From assembly GCF_002077945.1 (NCBI RefSeq), contig NZ_LVYD01000041.1, positions 124,001-188,000 on the forward strand: 64,000 nt of DNA, written 5' to 3'. The notes below the pieces were generated by a model. The model was given only the letters and a program-made list of their open reading frames with translations. It was not told the DNA's origin and did not search any database. Below are positions 51,889-61,787 of this stretch, one piece after another. This stretch comes from Niastella vici (GTDB taxonomy: Bacteria; Bacteroidota; Bacteroidia; Chitinophagales; Chitinophagaceae). The translations under genes and the position numbers were made by a program. Position 1 is the first letter of the stretch. Each line of letters starts with the position of its first letter.

Positions 51889-52623
51889 ATGACAAAGGCG
51901 TTGGCAATACAGGCAAAAGGGATCAGCAAAACATTTCACATTTCAGAAGACAGCCATAACACGGTAAAGCACCGGTTATTCAACCTGTTTAATCCGCCCC
52001 GTTCAAAAAAGGTAGAAGCCATAAAAACTATGGACTTCGAAATATACAAGGGAGAATGTATTGGTTTACTGGGCCGAAACGGCTGCGGTAAATCAACCCT
52101 TATCCGCCTGCTGGCGGGGGTTTATCCCTGCGATACAGGAAGCATAAACATATACGGCAACACGTTATTAATGAACCTGGGCGTGGGTATGAGCCATCAG
52201 CTCACCGCACGGGAAAACATATACGTATCTGCATCTGTACTCGGGTTAAAGATCAAAGAAATTGATAACATTTTTGACCAGATCGTTGATTTTGCAGAAC
52301 TCAGGGACTTCGTAGATACCAAAATAAAATACTTTTCTTCGGGTATGGTGGCCCGCCTCGGCTTCTCTATAGCCGTAAATGCAGGCGCCGACATCATGTT
52401 CCTCGACGAGATCTTTGCCGTGGGCGACATGAGATTCCAGGAGAAAGCCATTAAAGTATTTGAATCAAGCTGGATAGAAGGTAAAACCGTGATCCTCGTA
52501 AGCCATGGCATGGAGGTGGTTAAAAAGTATTGCAACCGCACCGCCTTTATGAAGAACGGCAGCCTGGTTTACTTTGGTGATACCGAAAAAGCCATCCAGA
52601 TGTATGTTGACGACAACCATTAA
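51889..52623 (+). CDS. Wzt-like ABC transporter ATP-binding protein
   Basis: A 244-residue ATPase: GLLGRNGCGKSTLIRLLAG (Walker A), YFSSGMVARLGFSIA (the divergent signature typical of Wzt/TagH), DIMFLDEIFAVGD (Walker B) and VSHGMEVVKKYC. The C-terminal glycan-recognition domain of O9a-type Wzt is absent, so export is probably not cap-dependent. Its 3' end overlaps the convergent ligase gene by 4 bp. Confidence 0.92.
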   Translation: MTKALAIQAKGISKTFHISEDSHNTVKHRLFNLFNPPRSKKVEAIKTMDFEIYKGECIGLLGRNGCGKSTLIRLLAGVYPCDTGSINIYGNTLLMNLGVGMSHQLTARENIYVSASVLGLKIKEIDNIFDQIVDFAELRDFVDTKIKYFSSGMVARLGFSIAVNAGADIMFLDEIFAVGDMRFQEKAIKVFESSWIEGKTVILVSHGMEVVKKYCNRTAFMKNGSLVYFGDTEKAIQMYVDDNH

Positions 52624-53924
52624 GCAGTCTTCACTTTCGGCTCCCGGTAGCTGACAATAAAAGCAATAAAGAAGGCAAATACCATGTTACCCATGCTGCG
52701 GTCGAAATAGGTTTCGGGAATAAACGACAGCATGAATGCCACTATTACCAACAATCCGAAATAGTCTTTATTTCGGATACAATGGCGCATGGGCTCAAAT
52801 AAGAATCCCCATAAGAACAGCAGAAACCCAACAAAGCCAAAACTTACCAGTATATCGAGGTAATTACTGTGCAGGTTGCGGTGGCTGTTATAAGCAATAT
52901 AAAAATGTTTGGCTGCATATACTTCCATTAGCCGGTGCAGCTTGTCGCCCAACTGCACGCCGAATACCGGGTTTTGTTGTACCAGTTCCCAGCCACAGCT
53001 CCATAGCGCCAGCCTTAAATTGGCGCCATTCCATTGGTCGGGGGTAATATCCATATTGAAATGACGTTCGGCCCCCTTACTGTTATATTGATAATGGGTA
53101 TTTTCCAGTTCGCGAAAACGGCCCAGGGTTTTCGGAAAGAGGGTGATCAATAATACAGCTACCACTGCCATGCCTGCCGCAATAAACCCCAACAGCTTCA
53201 ATTTCTTTTTTTGAATGGTATACCACACTGCGGCGCAAATAATACTGCCGTATAAAGTAATAATAGCAATACGGCTGGCCAGTAATAAATTGGTGAGCAA
53301 TAAAATAAACAGGGAGCCATACACCAGGCCTTTGCTGGTTACCAGCTTCGATTTAATGGCCAGCAAATAACCAAAGCCAAAAACAGCCAGGTTCACCAGC
53401 AGGGCAATATAAATAGATTGTTTATCGATAAGGTCGGTAAGGTTATCGTTATACAAAAGCGTAATATCACGTTTGGCAATAGTTTGGTAAACAGCCCAAA
53501 CACTGCATAGTAACAGGGTGATCGTTGTAATGATGGCATAAGCCCAAATGATCCTTTCTTTCAACTCCTGTTTTATATACACCAGGCCCAGCGATACCGG
53601 GAACACGAATAAAGGCATGCGAATAACTACCCAGGAAAAACCCTCGGCCTGGTCTTTCGAAAAAAAGGAACTCACAATATGCAGTAAATAAAAAACGGCC
53701 ATGGCGGCCACCTCCTTACGACGGCGCAGCAGGTTTATTTTTTCGCCGAAAGAATTATATAGGAAAAAGCTGTATAAAGCTAGAAGAACTACCGCTACAA
53801 CGTTTACAGAAGAAATGTGGCCGGGGTAAAAGGTAACAAGGAATATGACCACCAGAATATATAAGATTTTATCCTTTATAGTCAGTAAACCAGCCTGATC
53901 ATCCATCAAAAACAGGGATCGCAT
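52620..53924 (-). CDS. O-antigen ligase/polymerase-like membrane protein, 434 aa
   Basis: About eleven membrane helices, with a long periplasmic loop at about 250-340 containing LRLALWSCGWELVQQNPVFGVQLGD and YNSHRNLHSNYLDILVSFGFVGFLL, the Wzy_C/WaaL signature with the conserved histidines. It either polymerises repeat units or ligates glycan to an acceptor. Opposite in direction to the ABC transporter. Confidence 0.85.
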   Translation of the reverse strand: MRSLFLMDDQAGLLTIKDKILYILVVIFLVTFYPGHISSVNVVAVVLLALYSFFLYNSFGEKINLLRRRKEVAAMAVFYLLHIVSSFFSKDQAEGFSWVVIRMPLFVFPVSLGLVYIKQELKERIIWAYAIITTITLLLCSVWAVYQTIAKRDITLLYNDNLTDLIDKQSIYIALLVNLAVFGFGYLLAIKSKLVTSKGLVYGSLFILLLTNLLLASRIAIITLYGSIICAAVWYTIQKKKLKLLGFIAAGMAVVAVLLITLFPKTLGRFRELENTHYQYNSKGAERHFNMDITPDQWNGANLRLALWSCGWELVQQNPVFGVQLGDKLHRLMEVYAAKHFYIAYNSHRNLHSNYLDILVSFGFVGFLLFLWGFLFEPMRHCIRNKDYFGLLVIVAFMLSFIPETYFDRSMGNMVFAFFIAFIVSYREPKVKTA

Positions 53925-54100
53925 ATAGGGTAATCTCCTTTACGGGCAAAAATACAGTTACCCGGTTATTTACAGGAATAATAAACTTCCATTTAACGAA
54001 TTCGCAACGGCTATGTTGCCCGGCAATGGTCAAAATAAAAATTATGCCAGGCAACTGTGAGGCATTTTACTACGAATAATAAGATAAGAATAGGTATCTC

Positions 54101-55180
54101 ATGAGAATTGCTTTCATTACCAGGTCAACATTATTCACGGTTAAAGGCGGAGATACCTTTCAGCTCATCAATATTGCCCGGCAATTAAAGTTGCTGGGAA
54201 TTGAGGCGGACATCAAATTAACCAATCAACCTGTTCAATATGAACAATACGATCTGTTGCACTTTTTCAATATTGTGCGGCCGGCCGATATAATATGTCA
54301 TATAAACCGGTCGGGTAAGCCCTTTGTAATATCGCCTAACCTGGTCAATTATTACGAATATGACCAGCAATACCGGAAAGGTGTTGCCGGCGCCCTGTTC
54401 CGTTTTCTGCCCAAATACAGCATAGAATATCTTAAAACGATCGCCCGTTGGGTTCAGGGCAACGATGTACTGATGAGCACATCGTATTTATGGAAAGGAC
54501 ACAAACAAAGCATTAGAAAGATATTGCAGCAGGCGGCCCTTATATTACCCAACTCAAAGCTGGAATATGATCAACTGGCCGGGTTCGGTACTGCGCTGCC
54601 CGGGTATACCCTGGTACCCAATGGTATTGATCCCGGTTTATTTACCTGGAACAGCACCCTGCCAAAAGAACCCGAACTGGTGTTATGCGTGGCGAGAATT
54701 GAAGGCCTCAAAAACCAGTTAAACCTCATAAAAGCACTGAACAATACCAAATACCGGCTGGTCGTGATCGGTAACCCGGCCCCGAATCAGTTATCCTATT
54801 ATAATGAATGTCGTAAACAGGCGGCTAACAATATTTCCTTTATTGACCAACTGCCACAGGCTGCTTTAACAAACTGGTACCAGAAAGCAGGGATCCATAT
54901 TTTGCCCAGCTGGTTCGAAACCTGTGGACTCTCCACCCTCGAAGCGGCCGCTATGGGTTGCCGGGTAGTGATCACCGATAAAGGTTATACCCGTGAATAT
55001 TTCGGAAATGAAGCGGCGTACTGCGACCCCGGCTCACCGCAAAGCATTTACGAAGCAGTGGAAAAAGCAGCTTCATCACCTGGTACAGATGCACTCAGAC
55101 AAAAAATATTAGCTCACTATACCTGGCAACAGGCAGCATGGCAATCAGCCAGCGCTTATAAACAAGTACTACAACAATGA
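54101..55180 (+). CDS. Family 4 glycosyltransferase, 359 aa
   Basis: GT-B fold: FTVKGGDTFQLINIARQLKLLG at the N-terminus, TLVPNGIDPGLF, LVLCVARIEGLKNQLNLIKAL and ILPSWFETCGLSTLEAAAMGCRVVIT (E-x7-E). Its stop overlaps the next start (ATGA). Confidence 0.9.
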   Translation: MRIAFITRSTLFTVKGGDTFQLINIARQLKLLGIEADIKLTNQPVQYEQYDLLHFFNIVRPADIICHINRSGKPFVISPNLVNYYEYDQQYRKGVAGALFRFLPKYSIEYLKTIARWVQGNDVLMSTSYLWKGHKQSIRKILQQAALILPNSKLEYDQLAGFGTALPGYTLVPNGIDPGLFTWNSTLPKEPELVLCVARIEGLKNQLNLIKALNNTKYRLVVIGNPAPNQLSYYNECRKQAANNISFIDQLPQAALTNWYQKAGIHILPSWFETCGLSTLEAAAMGCRVVITDKGYTREYFGNEAAYCDPGSPQSIYEAVEKAASSPGTDALRQKILAHYTWQQAAWQSASAYKQVLQQ

Positions 55181-56364
55181 CATTACGGATAGGCATATTA
55201 GGTACCAGAGGAATACCCAACCATTACGGCGGATTTGAACAATTTGCAGAATACCTGTCCACGGGGCTGGTTGATAAGGGGCATGAAGTGTTTGTATACA
55301 ATTCCCACAACCATCCCTATAACAGCAACACCTGGAAGAACGTTCAGCTCATCCACTGTTTTGATCCGGAGTACCAGCTGGGAAGCTTTGGGCAATTCAT
55401 TTATGACCTCAACTGCATACTGGATGCGCGGCGGCGTAATTTCGATGTAATCCTGATGCTGGGTTTCACCAGCAGTTCGGCCTGGGGCTGGTTTTATCCC
55501 CAGCAAAGCACGCTCATTTTTAATATGGATGGGCTGGAATGGAAGCGCACAAAATATTCAAAACCGGTTCAAAAGTTCCTGATGCTGGCCGAGAAACTGG
55601 CCGTTCGGTTCAGCCATTATCATATAGCCGACTCCGTAGTTATTCAATCGTATCTGAAAAACAAATACTCCATTCCCAGTGAGCATATACCTTATGGGGC
55701 CGAAGTACATACCAATGAAGAGGAAAGCCTGTTGCAGGAATATAACGTCACAAAGAATGAGTATTTCATCTTGATGGCGCGCATGGCGGCCGAAAACAAT
55801 ATTGAAATGATACTCGATGGTTTTCATGCCAGCAACAGCACTAAAAAGTTCCTGGTAGTAGGGTCGGTCGATAATAAACTGGGACGATACCTGGTGCAGA
55901 AATTTAAAGATGATAACCGAATAGTATTTACCGGTGGCATTTACAATCACCCACAAAAAATACATTCCCTGAAAACATATTCGAGCCTGTATTTTCATGG
56001 CCATAGTGTGGGTGGAACCAACCCTTCACTGCTTGAAGCCATGGCCAGCCGGGCATCGATCGCCGCCCATGACAATCCCTTTAACCGCGCTGTTTTACAT
56101 CAGGACGCCTTTTATTTTTCTTCTTATGAGCAGGTAAAAGAGATCATTGAAAACCCCTACCGCAACAGCCAGAAAATGGCGATGGTCAATAACAACCTTA
56201 AAAGGATCAGGGAGCAGTTCAATTGGGATAACGTGATAAACAAATATGAAGACTTTTTGCAAAGATGTGTAATGGAACGGGAGAGCAGGTCATTAACTCC
56301 CCAGCCTCCATCGGCTGGCGGCGCTAGTTACCGGGGTTATCGAACTCCCGGAAAACAGGAGTAA
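55177..56364 (+). CDS. DUF1972/rhamnosyltransferase-like GT4, 395 aa
   Basis: The opening IGILGTRGIPNHYGGFEQFAEYLS is the hallmark of the DUF1972 family of glycosyltransferases. Later motifs: IFNMDGLEWKRTKYS and YFHGHSVGGTNPSLLEAMASRA. The last 25 residues (after FLQRCVMERE, the expected end) are encoded by a repeat-like sequence and overlap the convergent polymerase gene by 41 bp, so the tail is probably acquired. Confidence 0.9.
   Translation: MTLRIGILGTRGIPNHYGGFEQFAEYLSTGLVDKGHEVFVYNSHNHPYNSNTWKNVQLIHCFDPEYQLGSFGQFIYDLNCILDARRRNFDVILMLGFTSSSAWGWFYPQQSTLIFNMDGLEWKRTKYSKPVQKFLMLAEKLAVRFSHYHIADSVVIQSYLKNKYSIPSEHIPYGAEVHTNEEESLLQEYNVTKNEYFILMARMAAENNIEMILDGFHASNSTKKFLVVGSVDNKLGRYLVQKFKDDNRIVFTGGIYNHPQKIHSLKTYSSLYFHGHSVGGTNPSLLEAMASRASIAAHDNPFNRAVLHQDAFYFSSYEQVKEIIENPYRNSQKMAMVNNNLKRIREQFNWDNVINKYEDFLQRCVMERESRSLTPQPPSAGGASYRGYRTPGKQE
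56295..56345. repeat. Short palindromic intergenic-type repeat
   Basis: CCAGCC/GGCTGG arms (56303-56320) within a CCCC...GGGG frame. It resembles the sequence after the MsbA-like gene (CGCCAGCTGGCGG, 63590-63602). It forms the extended 3' end of the preceding gene. Confidence 0.4.
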
Positions 56365-57517
56365 AGGCTATTATCCACACCACATATTCCGCCACGTTGG
56401 TAATAAAGCTGCCAGTGAACTGATAAATAAAAATAAATGTGAATAAAAGCAGCCGGTAATAATTTCGCCACACTTTGGTATATACAAAAAAGAAACACTC
56501 AACCCCTATCCGCACTACAAGACCAACCCAGCCGAAAATGGCAAGCGTTTCAGCCGCCGCATTGGGAATAGCTACATGGGTAGTATCATATCCATAACCA
56601 TAATAATCCCGTATCAGGTCAAAACCCAATATCTTGATCTGGCCCGGGCCAATACCCCACCAATAACTTTTTTTCTCCAGCAATTGACCGGCCAGCCAGA
56701 AGGCTTCAAAGGTTCTGCCCTTGCCCGAAGGGTCTTTGCCCGAAATAACATTACTAATGCGCACAAAGAGAATATTGTCGGGAAAGAAGATCAAACCAAC
56801 CACTCCTGCAGCTATAACAACCATTCCGGCCAAACCCACCAGGTTCATAAACCGCTTATTGCGCAGGAAGGTTTTATAATGAACCGTCGCGGTTACCAGA
56901 ATGGCCGCAATAATAGCGCTGATAACACCCAGGGAAAATGACAGTACCAACGGCAGCAACAACATCACCAGCAACAGCCAGCCATTAATGGTGTTCCGGT
57001 AAAAGAGCAGCTGCAGTAGAAAAAAGAAAAACAAAGGCGTGAACAGCAAGGCATAATAGGAAGGCTCATAAGTAAGCAGGCACAACCGCCTGAAATCATA
57101 AACGCCCGTGGTTAAAAATTGTTTTGCCCACAGCAGGTCATAATACGGTGTAAAGAACAATGGTATGGCAATAAGGCAACAAATAAAATTGATGATCAGC
57201 AATTGCCTGAAGATAATTTCCTTATGGTCGCATTTTATGAGAAAGGCATAAACCGCCTGGCAAAAAATATACACCAGCACCATATTCACCAGCGATATAA
57301 AATAACTGTTAACATCAACACCCATACTCAAATGAATAAGCATAACCGGTGTTAAAGCCAGTAAAAAAGGCCACAACACATCCCGCTTGCGCACCATGAC
57401 CACCCATATGTACAGGAGCGGACTTAACAATGCCGTGTAGGTTAACCCAAATGGCAGCCCCAATGAATTAATAAAAAAGTAAATGAACGCGACCGGAAAA
57501 TATTTACTGATTCGCAT
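56324..57517 (-). CDS. O-antigen polymerase (Wzy)-like membrane protein, 397 aa
   Basis: About ten membrane helices with a periplasmic loop near residues 255-315 (RTFEAFWLAGQLLEKKSYWWGIGPGQIKILG), in the style of Wzy. Together with the flippase gene at 57536 it forms a leftward Wzx/Wzy pair. Its 3' end overlaps the convergent glycosyltransferase gene. Confidence 0.78.
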   Translation of the reverse strand: MRISKYFPVAFIYFFINSLGLPFGLTYTALLSPLLYIWVVMVRKRDVLWPFLLALTPVMLIHLSMGVDVNSYFISLVNMVLVYIFCQAVYAFLIKCDHKEIIFRQLLIINFICCLIAIPLFFTPYYDLLWAKQFLTTGVYDFRRLCLLTYEPSYYALLFTPLFFFFLLQLLFYRNTINGWLLLVMLLLPLVLSFSLGVISAIIAAILVTATVHYKTFLRNKRFMNLVGLAGMVVIAAGVVGLIFFPDNILFVRISNVISGKDPSGKGRTFEAFWLAGQLLEKKSYWWGIGPGQIKILGFDLIRDYYGYGYDTTHVAIPNAAAETLAIFGWVGLVVRIGVECFFFVYTKVWRNYYRLLLFTFIFIYQFTGSFITNVAEYVVWIIAFTPVFREFDNPGN

Positions 57518-57535
57518 GCTTTCCCTTGTATATAA

Positions 57536-58804
57536 TTAAAGCACCCTGGCGCTGAGGTAACCTGCCAGTTTATTTTTAAAAAGCGCCCGGTTAAAGCCAA
57601 TTGTTATAAACAGCTCGGTCAGCAAAACACTGATAGCGGTTCCAACTGAACCCCAAACCTGTACCAGCAGCACATTACAGATAACATTTATGAGGGTTGC
57701 CCAGCTCAATACCCGCAGGTAGCTCTTTTTTTGATTAGCGGCCATCAGCAGCTGGCTGGCCGGAATATGCAAACAAACAATTATTGGCGCCACGCAAAAC
57801 ACCCGCAACAGCATGACCGCATTCCCTTTGTTAGGCCCTAAAAAAATTGAAATAAGTGAAGGAGAAAACACAAACAGGCCGACTGCGGCCAACAGCACCA
57901 GTAATAAAAATGGTACATACACCGATCTGAAAAAGCTACGTGTTGCTGCTGTTCCCTTTTCCATCAGCTGGCACAACGGCGGATATATTACCTGTGAGAA
58001 CAGTACCGGTATTTGCCGGGTAGCCAGGATTATTTTTTCGGCAACGCTGTAATAACCGGCAATGAGGTCGTTGGTGAACAAACGCAATATGAACACATTG
58101 ATGCTCAAAAAAGTGTTTATTGAAATATACGAAAGCATTACGGGCCAGCCTTCCTTCAACTCCTGTTTTACATCACTCCACGTTGGGCGCACCAATGGCA
58201 GTTTACAAATGCGAATGGCCTGAAAAATACTGAATACGCCGGCAACCAGGCTGCCGATTCCCATATAAAAAATAAAGAACCGGTGATCGGGCTTTTCCCT
58301 GATAAAAACAAACACCAGGGCCACAAACAACAACCGCGCAAACAGGGCATAAATAGTGATGTACTTCATTTTTTCCATTCCCTGGAAAAACCAGCTCACC
58401 AGCAACGACTGCCCTATTACATAAGTAAACCCAAGCAAATACAGCAGAAAATGCGGTCTGAAAAAAGGCACCAGGGAAATAAGCAACAGCAATACACCGA
58501 ACAGTGCAATACAAATGACCATTTTGGCCGCCAGTACGGTAAAGAACAATTTGGCGTTTTTACCAACATCGTTCCGGTGCAGGGCAAGGGCGCGGGTGGC
58601 GGTTAAATTAAACCCGTATTCAGAAACTGTTACAAAAAGCAGCATGATGCCCTGGGCAACCGCTACTACCCCATACCCATCGGCCCCTATTTTCTTTATT
58701 ACGAATGGCATCACCAGTACAGGCAGCAAAAAATTGGTTCCCTGTAAAATGCCCAATGCCATAAAATTTGAAAAAATCCGGTTGCGTCTACTGGTGCTTT
58801 CCAT
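57536..58804 (-). CDS. Wzx-type oligosaccharide flippase
   Basis: A 422-residue polysaccharide-transport protein with about twelve to fourteen hydrophobic segments and the N-terminal PST-family pattern (FSNFMALGILQGTNFLLPVLVMPFVIKKIGADGYGVVA). It flips lipid-linked repeat units to the periplasm. It starts the leftward pair with the Wzy-like gene. Confidence 0.88.
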   Translation of the reverse strand: MESTSRRNRIFSNFMALGILQGTNFLLPVLVMPFVIKKIGADGYGVVAVAQGIMLLFVTVSEYGFNLTATRALALHRNDVGKNAKLFFTVLAAKMVICIALFGVLLLLISLVPFFRPHFLLYLLGFTYVIGQSLLVSWFFQGMEKMKYITIYALFARLLFVALVFVFIREKPDHRFFIFYMGIGSLVAGVFSIFQAIRICKLPLVRPTWSDVKQELKEGWPVMLSYISINTFLSINVFILRLFTNDLIAGYYSVAEKIILATRQIPVLFSQVIYPPLCQLMEKGTAATRSFFRSVYVPFLLLVLLAAVGLFVFSPSLISIFLGPNKGNAVMLLRVFCVAPIIVCLHIPASQLLMAANQKKSYLRVLSWATLINVICNVLLVQVWGSVGTAISVLLTELFITIGFNRALFKNKLAGYLSARVL

Positions 58805-58885
58805 ATAATAAACTCACAAAATAGTAAACGTCAAATTATAACAATTAACGCAACCCTCCCCTATTATTTTCCGTAATCACTATTG

Positions 58886-59728
58886 ATGAAACAGGTAAAA
58901 CTGGTACAACACCCCGCCGATGAACTGGACGTATTAGCGCTTTTCCGGAATGCCGGGCTGTTTTTTAGCCATTACGGAAAATTGTTGCTCATAGTTGCTT
59001 TTTCGGGTTTGCTGGCCGGCGCGCTCCGGTTCTGGTATACACCGAATTTGTATTCTTCATCCCTGGTTTTACAACCAGCCTTTTTAAGCGATCCGGAACA
59101 AATGGCGGTGATCGATAGCTGGTCAGAGCTATTAAAGAAAAGAGAATTGCCGGAACTGGCCCAACAATTTCACATGAATGCAAAGCAGTTAAAAAAGGTG
59201 CTGTCCATTAAAACGGAAGAATTACAGAAATCCTATGCGCCTAATAATTATACCGCTTTTACCCTCACCGTGCTGGTAACCGATACAGCGGTTTTACAAC
59301 CTTTACAAAAAGGAATAGAATATGCGCTGGATAACAGCGCATTTATTAAAGACAAACTGACCACAAAGAAAAACAACCTGCACGCATTGATACAAACAAT
59401 AGATCAGGAAATAACCCGCCTGAATGCCATGCAAACCACTATTGCAACCAACCTGCAACAGCAAAATACCAATGGCGGACGCTTTATGGTGAATATCTCT
59501 GACATCAGCAACCAGATCGCCACCTTACAGGAAAAGAAGGTCAATTTTGAAGAAAACCTTGCTTTTATGTCGGCCGTGCATGTGTTACAAAATTTTTATA
59601 CGCCCACCAAACCCACCTATCCGCAATTAGTAAAACAGTTGCTCATAGGGCTGGCGGGTGGTTTATTGCTGGGCCTCGCTATCGCATTTTACCTGTATAT
59701 TCGACGGAAAATGACGCAGCCATCGTAA
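58886..59728 (+). CDS. Wzz/chain-length-determinant-like protein
   Basis: About 280 residues with two membrane helices (about 31-52 and 250-272) enclosing a helical periplasmic domain, the Wzz topology (LLIVAFSGLLAGALRFWYTPNLYSSSLVLQP at the N-terminal edge). It controls glycan length with Wzy. I prefer the ATG at 58886 to the adjacent TTG at 58883. Confidence 0.8.
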   Translation: MKQVKLVQHPADELDVLALFRNAGLFFSHYGKLLLIVAFSGLLAGALRFWYTPNLYSSSLVLQPAFLSDPEQMAVIDSWSELLKKRELPELAQQFHMNAKQLKKVLSIKTEELQKSYAPNNYTAFTLTVLVTDTAVLQPLQKGIEYALDNSAFIKDKLTTKKNNLHALIQTIDQEITRLNAMQTTIATNLQQQNTNGGRFMVNISDISNQIATLQEKKVNFEENLAFMSAVHVLQNFYTPTKPTYPQLVKQLLIGLAGGLLLGLAIAFYLYIRRKMTQPS

Positions 59729-59752
59729 TGGCCAAAAACCTGCATCGTTCAC

Positions 59753-61075
59753 ATGATGGACAAGTATACCCAAATCAGGCACATCAATAATCTGCTTTTT
59801 CTATTTTACCAGGTTTTTGTGGTAGGTACACTTTGTGCATTCAGGGCCGTAAGCAGCATAATGATCGGGTTAATACTTGTTACTTCTATTATCCAGAACA
59901 AAAACCTCCAGGGCGTATGGTTGAACAGGCAGTTAAAACATCCGTTCGTTATCACCTGTGGTTTATTCTTTTTATTACAGCTGATACCCCTCGCCTATAC
60001 GAATAACTTTTTTGAAGGCTGGAAACATGTTCAGGTCAAAAGCGCCTTGTTGTTTATTCCGCTCTGTTTTTACAGTTGCGCCTGTATAAACAAGGTCAAT
60101 TTTCATTCCTTAATGATCGTATATATTTATACGCTGGCCGCCCTGCTCATTTGGAGTTTAGGGGTGGGTTGTAATAAGTACTTTTTCCATCATGCAACTA
60201 CCAGTGTATTCTTCTATCATGAGTTGGTAAGTAACCTGGGGCACCATGCCGTACAATTTTCGATCTTCGTATTTGCGGGGTTAATTTACCTGTTGCATTT
60301 AAACCACATCAAGCGGTACCTCAAAAACAAAACCGTTCACTTTTCGCTGATAGCCTGGCTTATTATTGGCATTGTATTACTGTCATCGAAACTGGTCATC
60401 ATTTTTACGCTCGGCTATCTGATCTATCACCTGTATACCTCACTGCAAAAAAAGACCATTGCACGATCGGTTGTTGCCATAGCGTTGATCGCCGGTATTA
60501 TATGCAGCAGTGCCATTTTGCTTACACAAAACCCCATCAGCCGCCGCTTTAATGATGTTTTGCACGGGAATATTGCCGTTGTACAGCAACCATCCTTTAA
60601 CACGCGGGATTATTTTAACGGGGTGCAGTTCCGCCTGCTGCAATGGCGTTTTGTGAAAGAGATCCTCACCGAGCATAAGGCCTGGCTGTTTGGCGTAACA
60701 CCCGCCGCAGCCCAACCATTGCTGAACCAGAAATATATGGCTACCCATATGTATACGGGCGGTCGGCCGGGTGGCTCCGATCGTGGTTATTTAGACTACA
60801 ACACCCATAACCAGTTCCTGGAATCGCTTTTACAAACCGGGATCGTTGGGCTGCTTTGTTTTATAGCCATCTGTGTACAATTGGTGATCATGGCAATGAC
60901 CAGGCAGTTTGACTATACAAACCGGTTATTGCGTGCGCTTCTCCTGTTGTTATTCGCCTACACTTTTAGCGATGCGGTATTTGAAACCCAATATGGCCTG
61001 ATCCTTTTCTTATTCATGCCGTTGTTATTTTATACCGGCCAGGCGGGTAAATACCCGGCGAAACCAGAGGAATGA
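59753..61075 (+). CDS. O-antigen ligase/polymerase-like membrane protein, 440 aa
   Basis: About eleven membrane helices and a periplasmic loop near residues 275-355 (FNGVQFRLLQWRFVKEILTEHKAWLFGVTPAAAQ, then LDYNTHNQFLESLLQTGIVGLLCF), the Wzy_C/WaaL pattern with a conserved THNQ. The third such protein in the locus; one is likely the polymerase and another the ligase. Confidence 0.85.
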   Translation: MMDKYTQIRHINNLLFLFYQVFVVGTLCAFRAVSSIMIGLILVTSIIQNKNLQGVWLNRQLKHPFVITCGLFFLLQLIPLAYTNNFFEGWKHVQVKSALLFIPLCFYSCACINKVNFHSLMIVYIYTLAALLIWSLGVGCNKYFFHHATTSVFFYHELVSNLGHHAVQFSIFVFAGLIYLLHLNHIKRYLKNKTVHFSLIAWLIIGIVLLSSKLVIIFTLGYLIYHLYTSLQKKTIARSVVAIALIAGIICSSAILLTQNPISRRFNDVLHGNIAVVQQPSFNTRDYFNGVQFRLLQWRFVKEILTEHKAWLFGVTPAAAQPLLNQKYMATHMYTGGRPGGSDRGYLDYNTHNQFLESLLQTGIVGLLCFIAICVQLVIMAMTRQFDYTNRLLRALLLLLFAYTFSDAVFETQYGLILFLFMPLLFYTGQAGKYPAKPEE

Positions 61076-61787
61076 CAGGCGCTTTAATGTCAAAGAACTG
61101 CATTACCGGTAGCACAAAAGTATACGAGCTTTCAATCTGCTTATTCAAAAATGTGACGGTGTTTGGTTCCTGATGTTACGGGCTCCTCGAAACGGTGTGA
61201 CGTTTGGTAGTTTTTCCTCGAAAACACCCTTGTTTTAGGGACGCCCCTGGGAAAACGGTGTGACGACCTGTCGAAAACCGGGGACGTTTGACACAAAATG
61301 GTCGATTTGTCCTCATTGCCTTCTCAAAAGCACCTTAATTCTCTTTAGGTGGAACCTCGGATTCACCTCGTTGGTACCTCTAAATTGGAGGACCTGTCCT
61401 TTGAAACACCTCATTGGGTCCTCGGGCCCCTAGGAAGCAAAGAGTACCCAATGAGGCGGAACAGAGGTATAATCAAGGTAGTAACAAGGTCTGAAAAGCT
61501 TCCGCGACCAGGCTGCCGGAAGGCGGCAAAACTGAATTCAGAACAGAGAACCGGGAACTGCGAACTATGAACTGGAACTTTGAATTAAAAACTGAGAATT
61601 AGGAACTTTGACCCGGAAACATTAAACCGTGAACTAATAACTAGCCGGGGGGTGCGCATTGTACTTTTCCCGGTTTTACCTGCACTCTTAACCGTGTGTC
61701 CCCGTTTTTTGGCAGTTTTCTCTAAATTGTAGGGTATTTCATTTACCCTATACAAACTTTCGGGTTGATAATCTGTTAAATGCAATT
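61076..61787. other. Long non-coding stretch with repeats
   Basis: No gene recognised in 712 bases. An inverted repeat CCTCATTGGGT/ACCCAATGAGG (61409-61419/61446-61456) sits inside an outer TACCTCT/AGAGGTA pair. CGGTGTGACG occurs twice (near 61192 and 61256). 61540-61640 contains many irregular GAACT-type direct repeats. It may be the relic of a mobile element. Confidence 0.45.
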
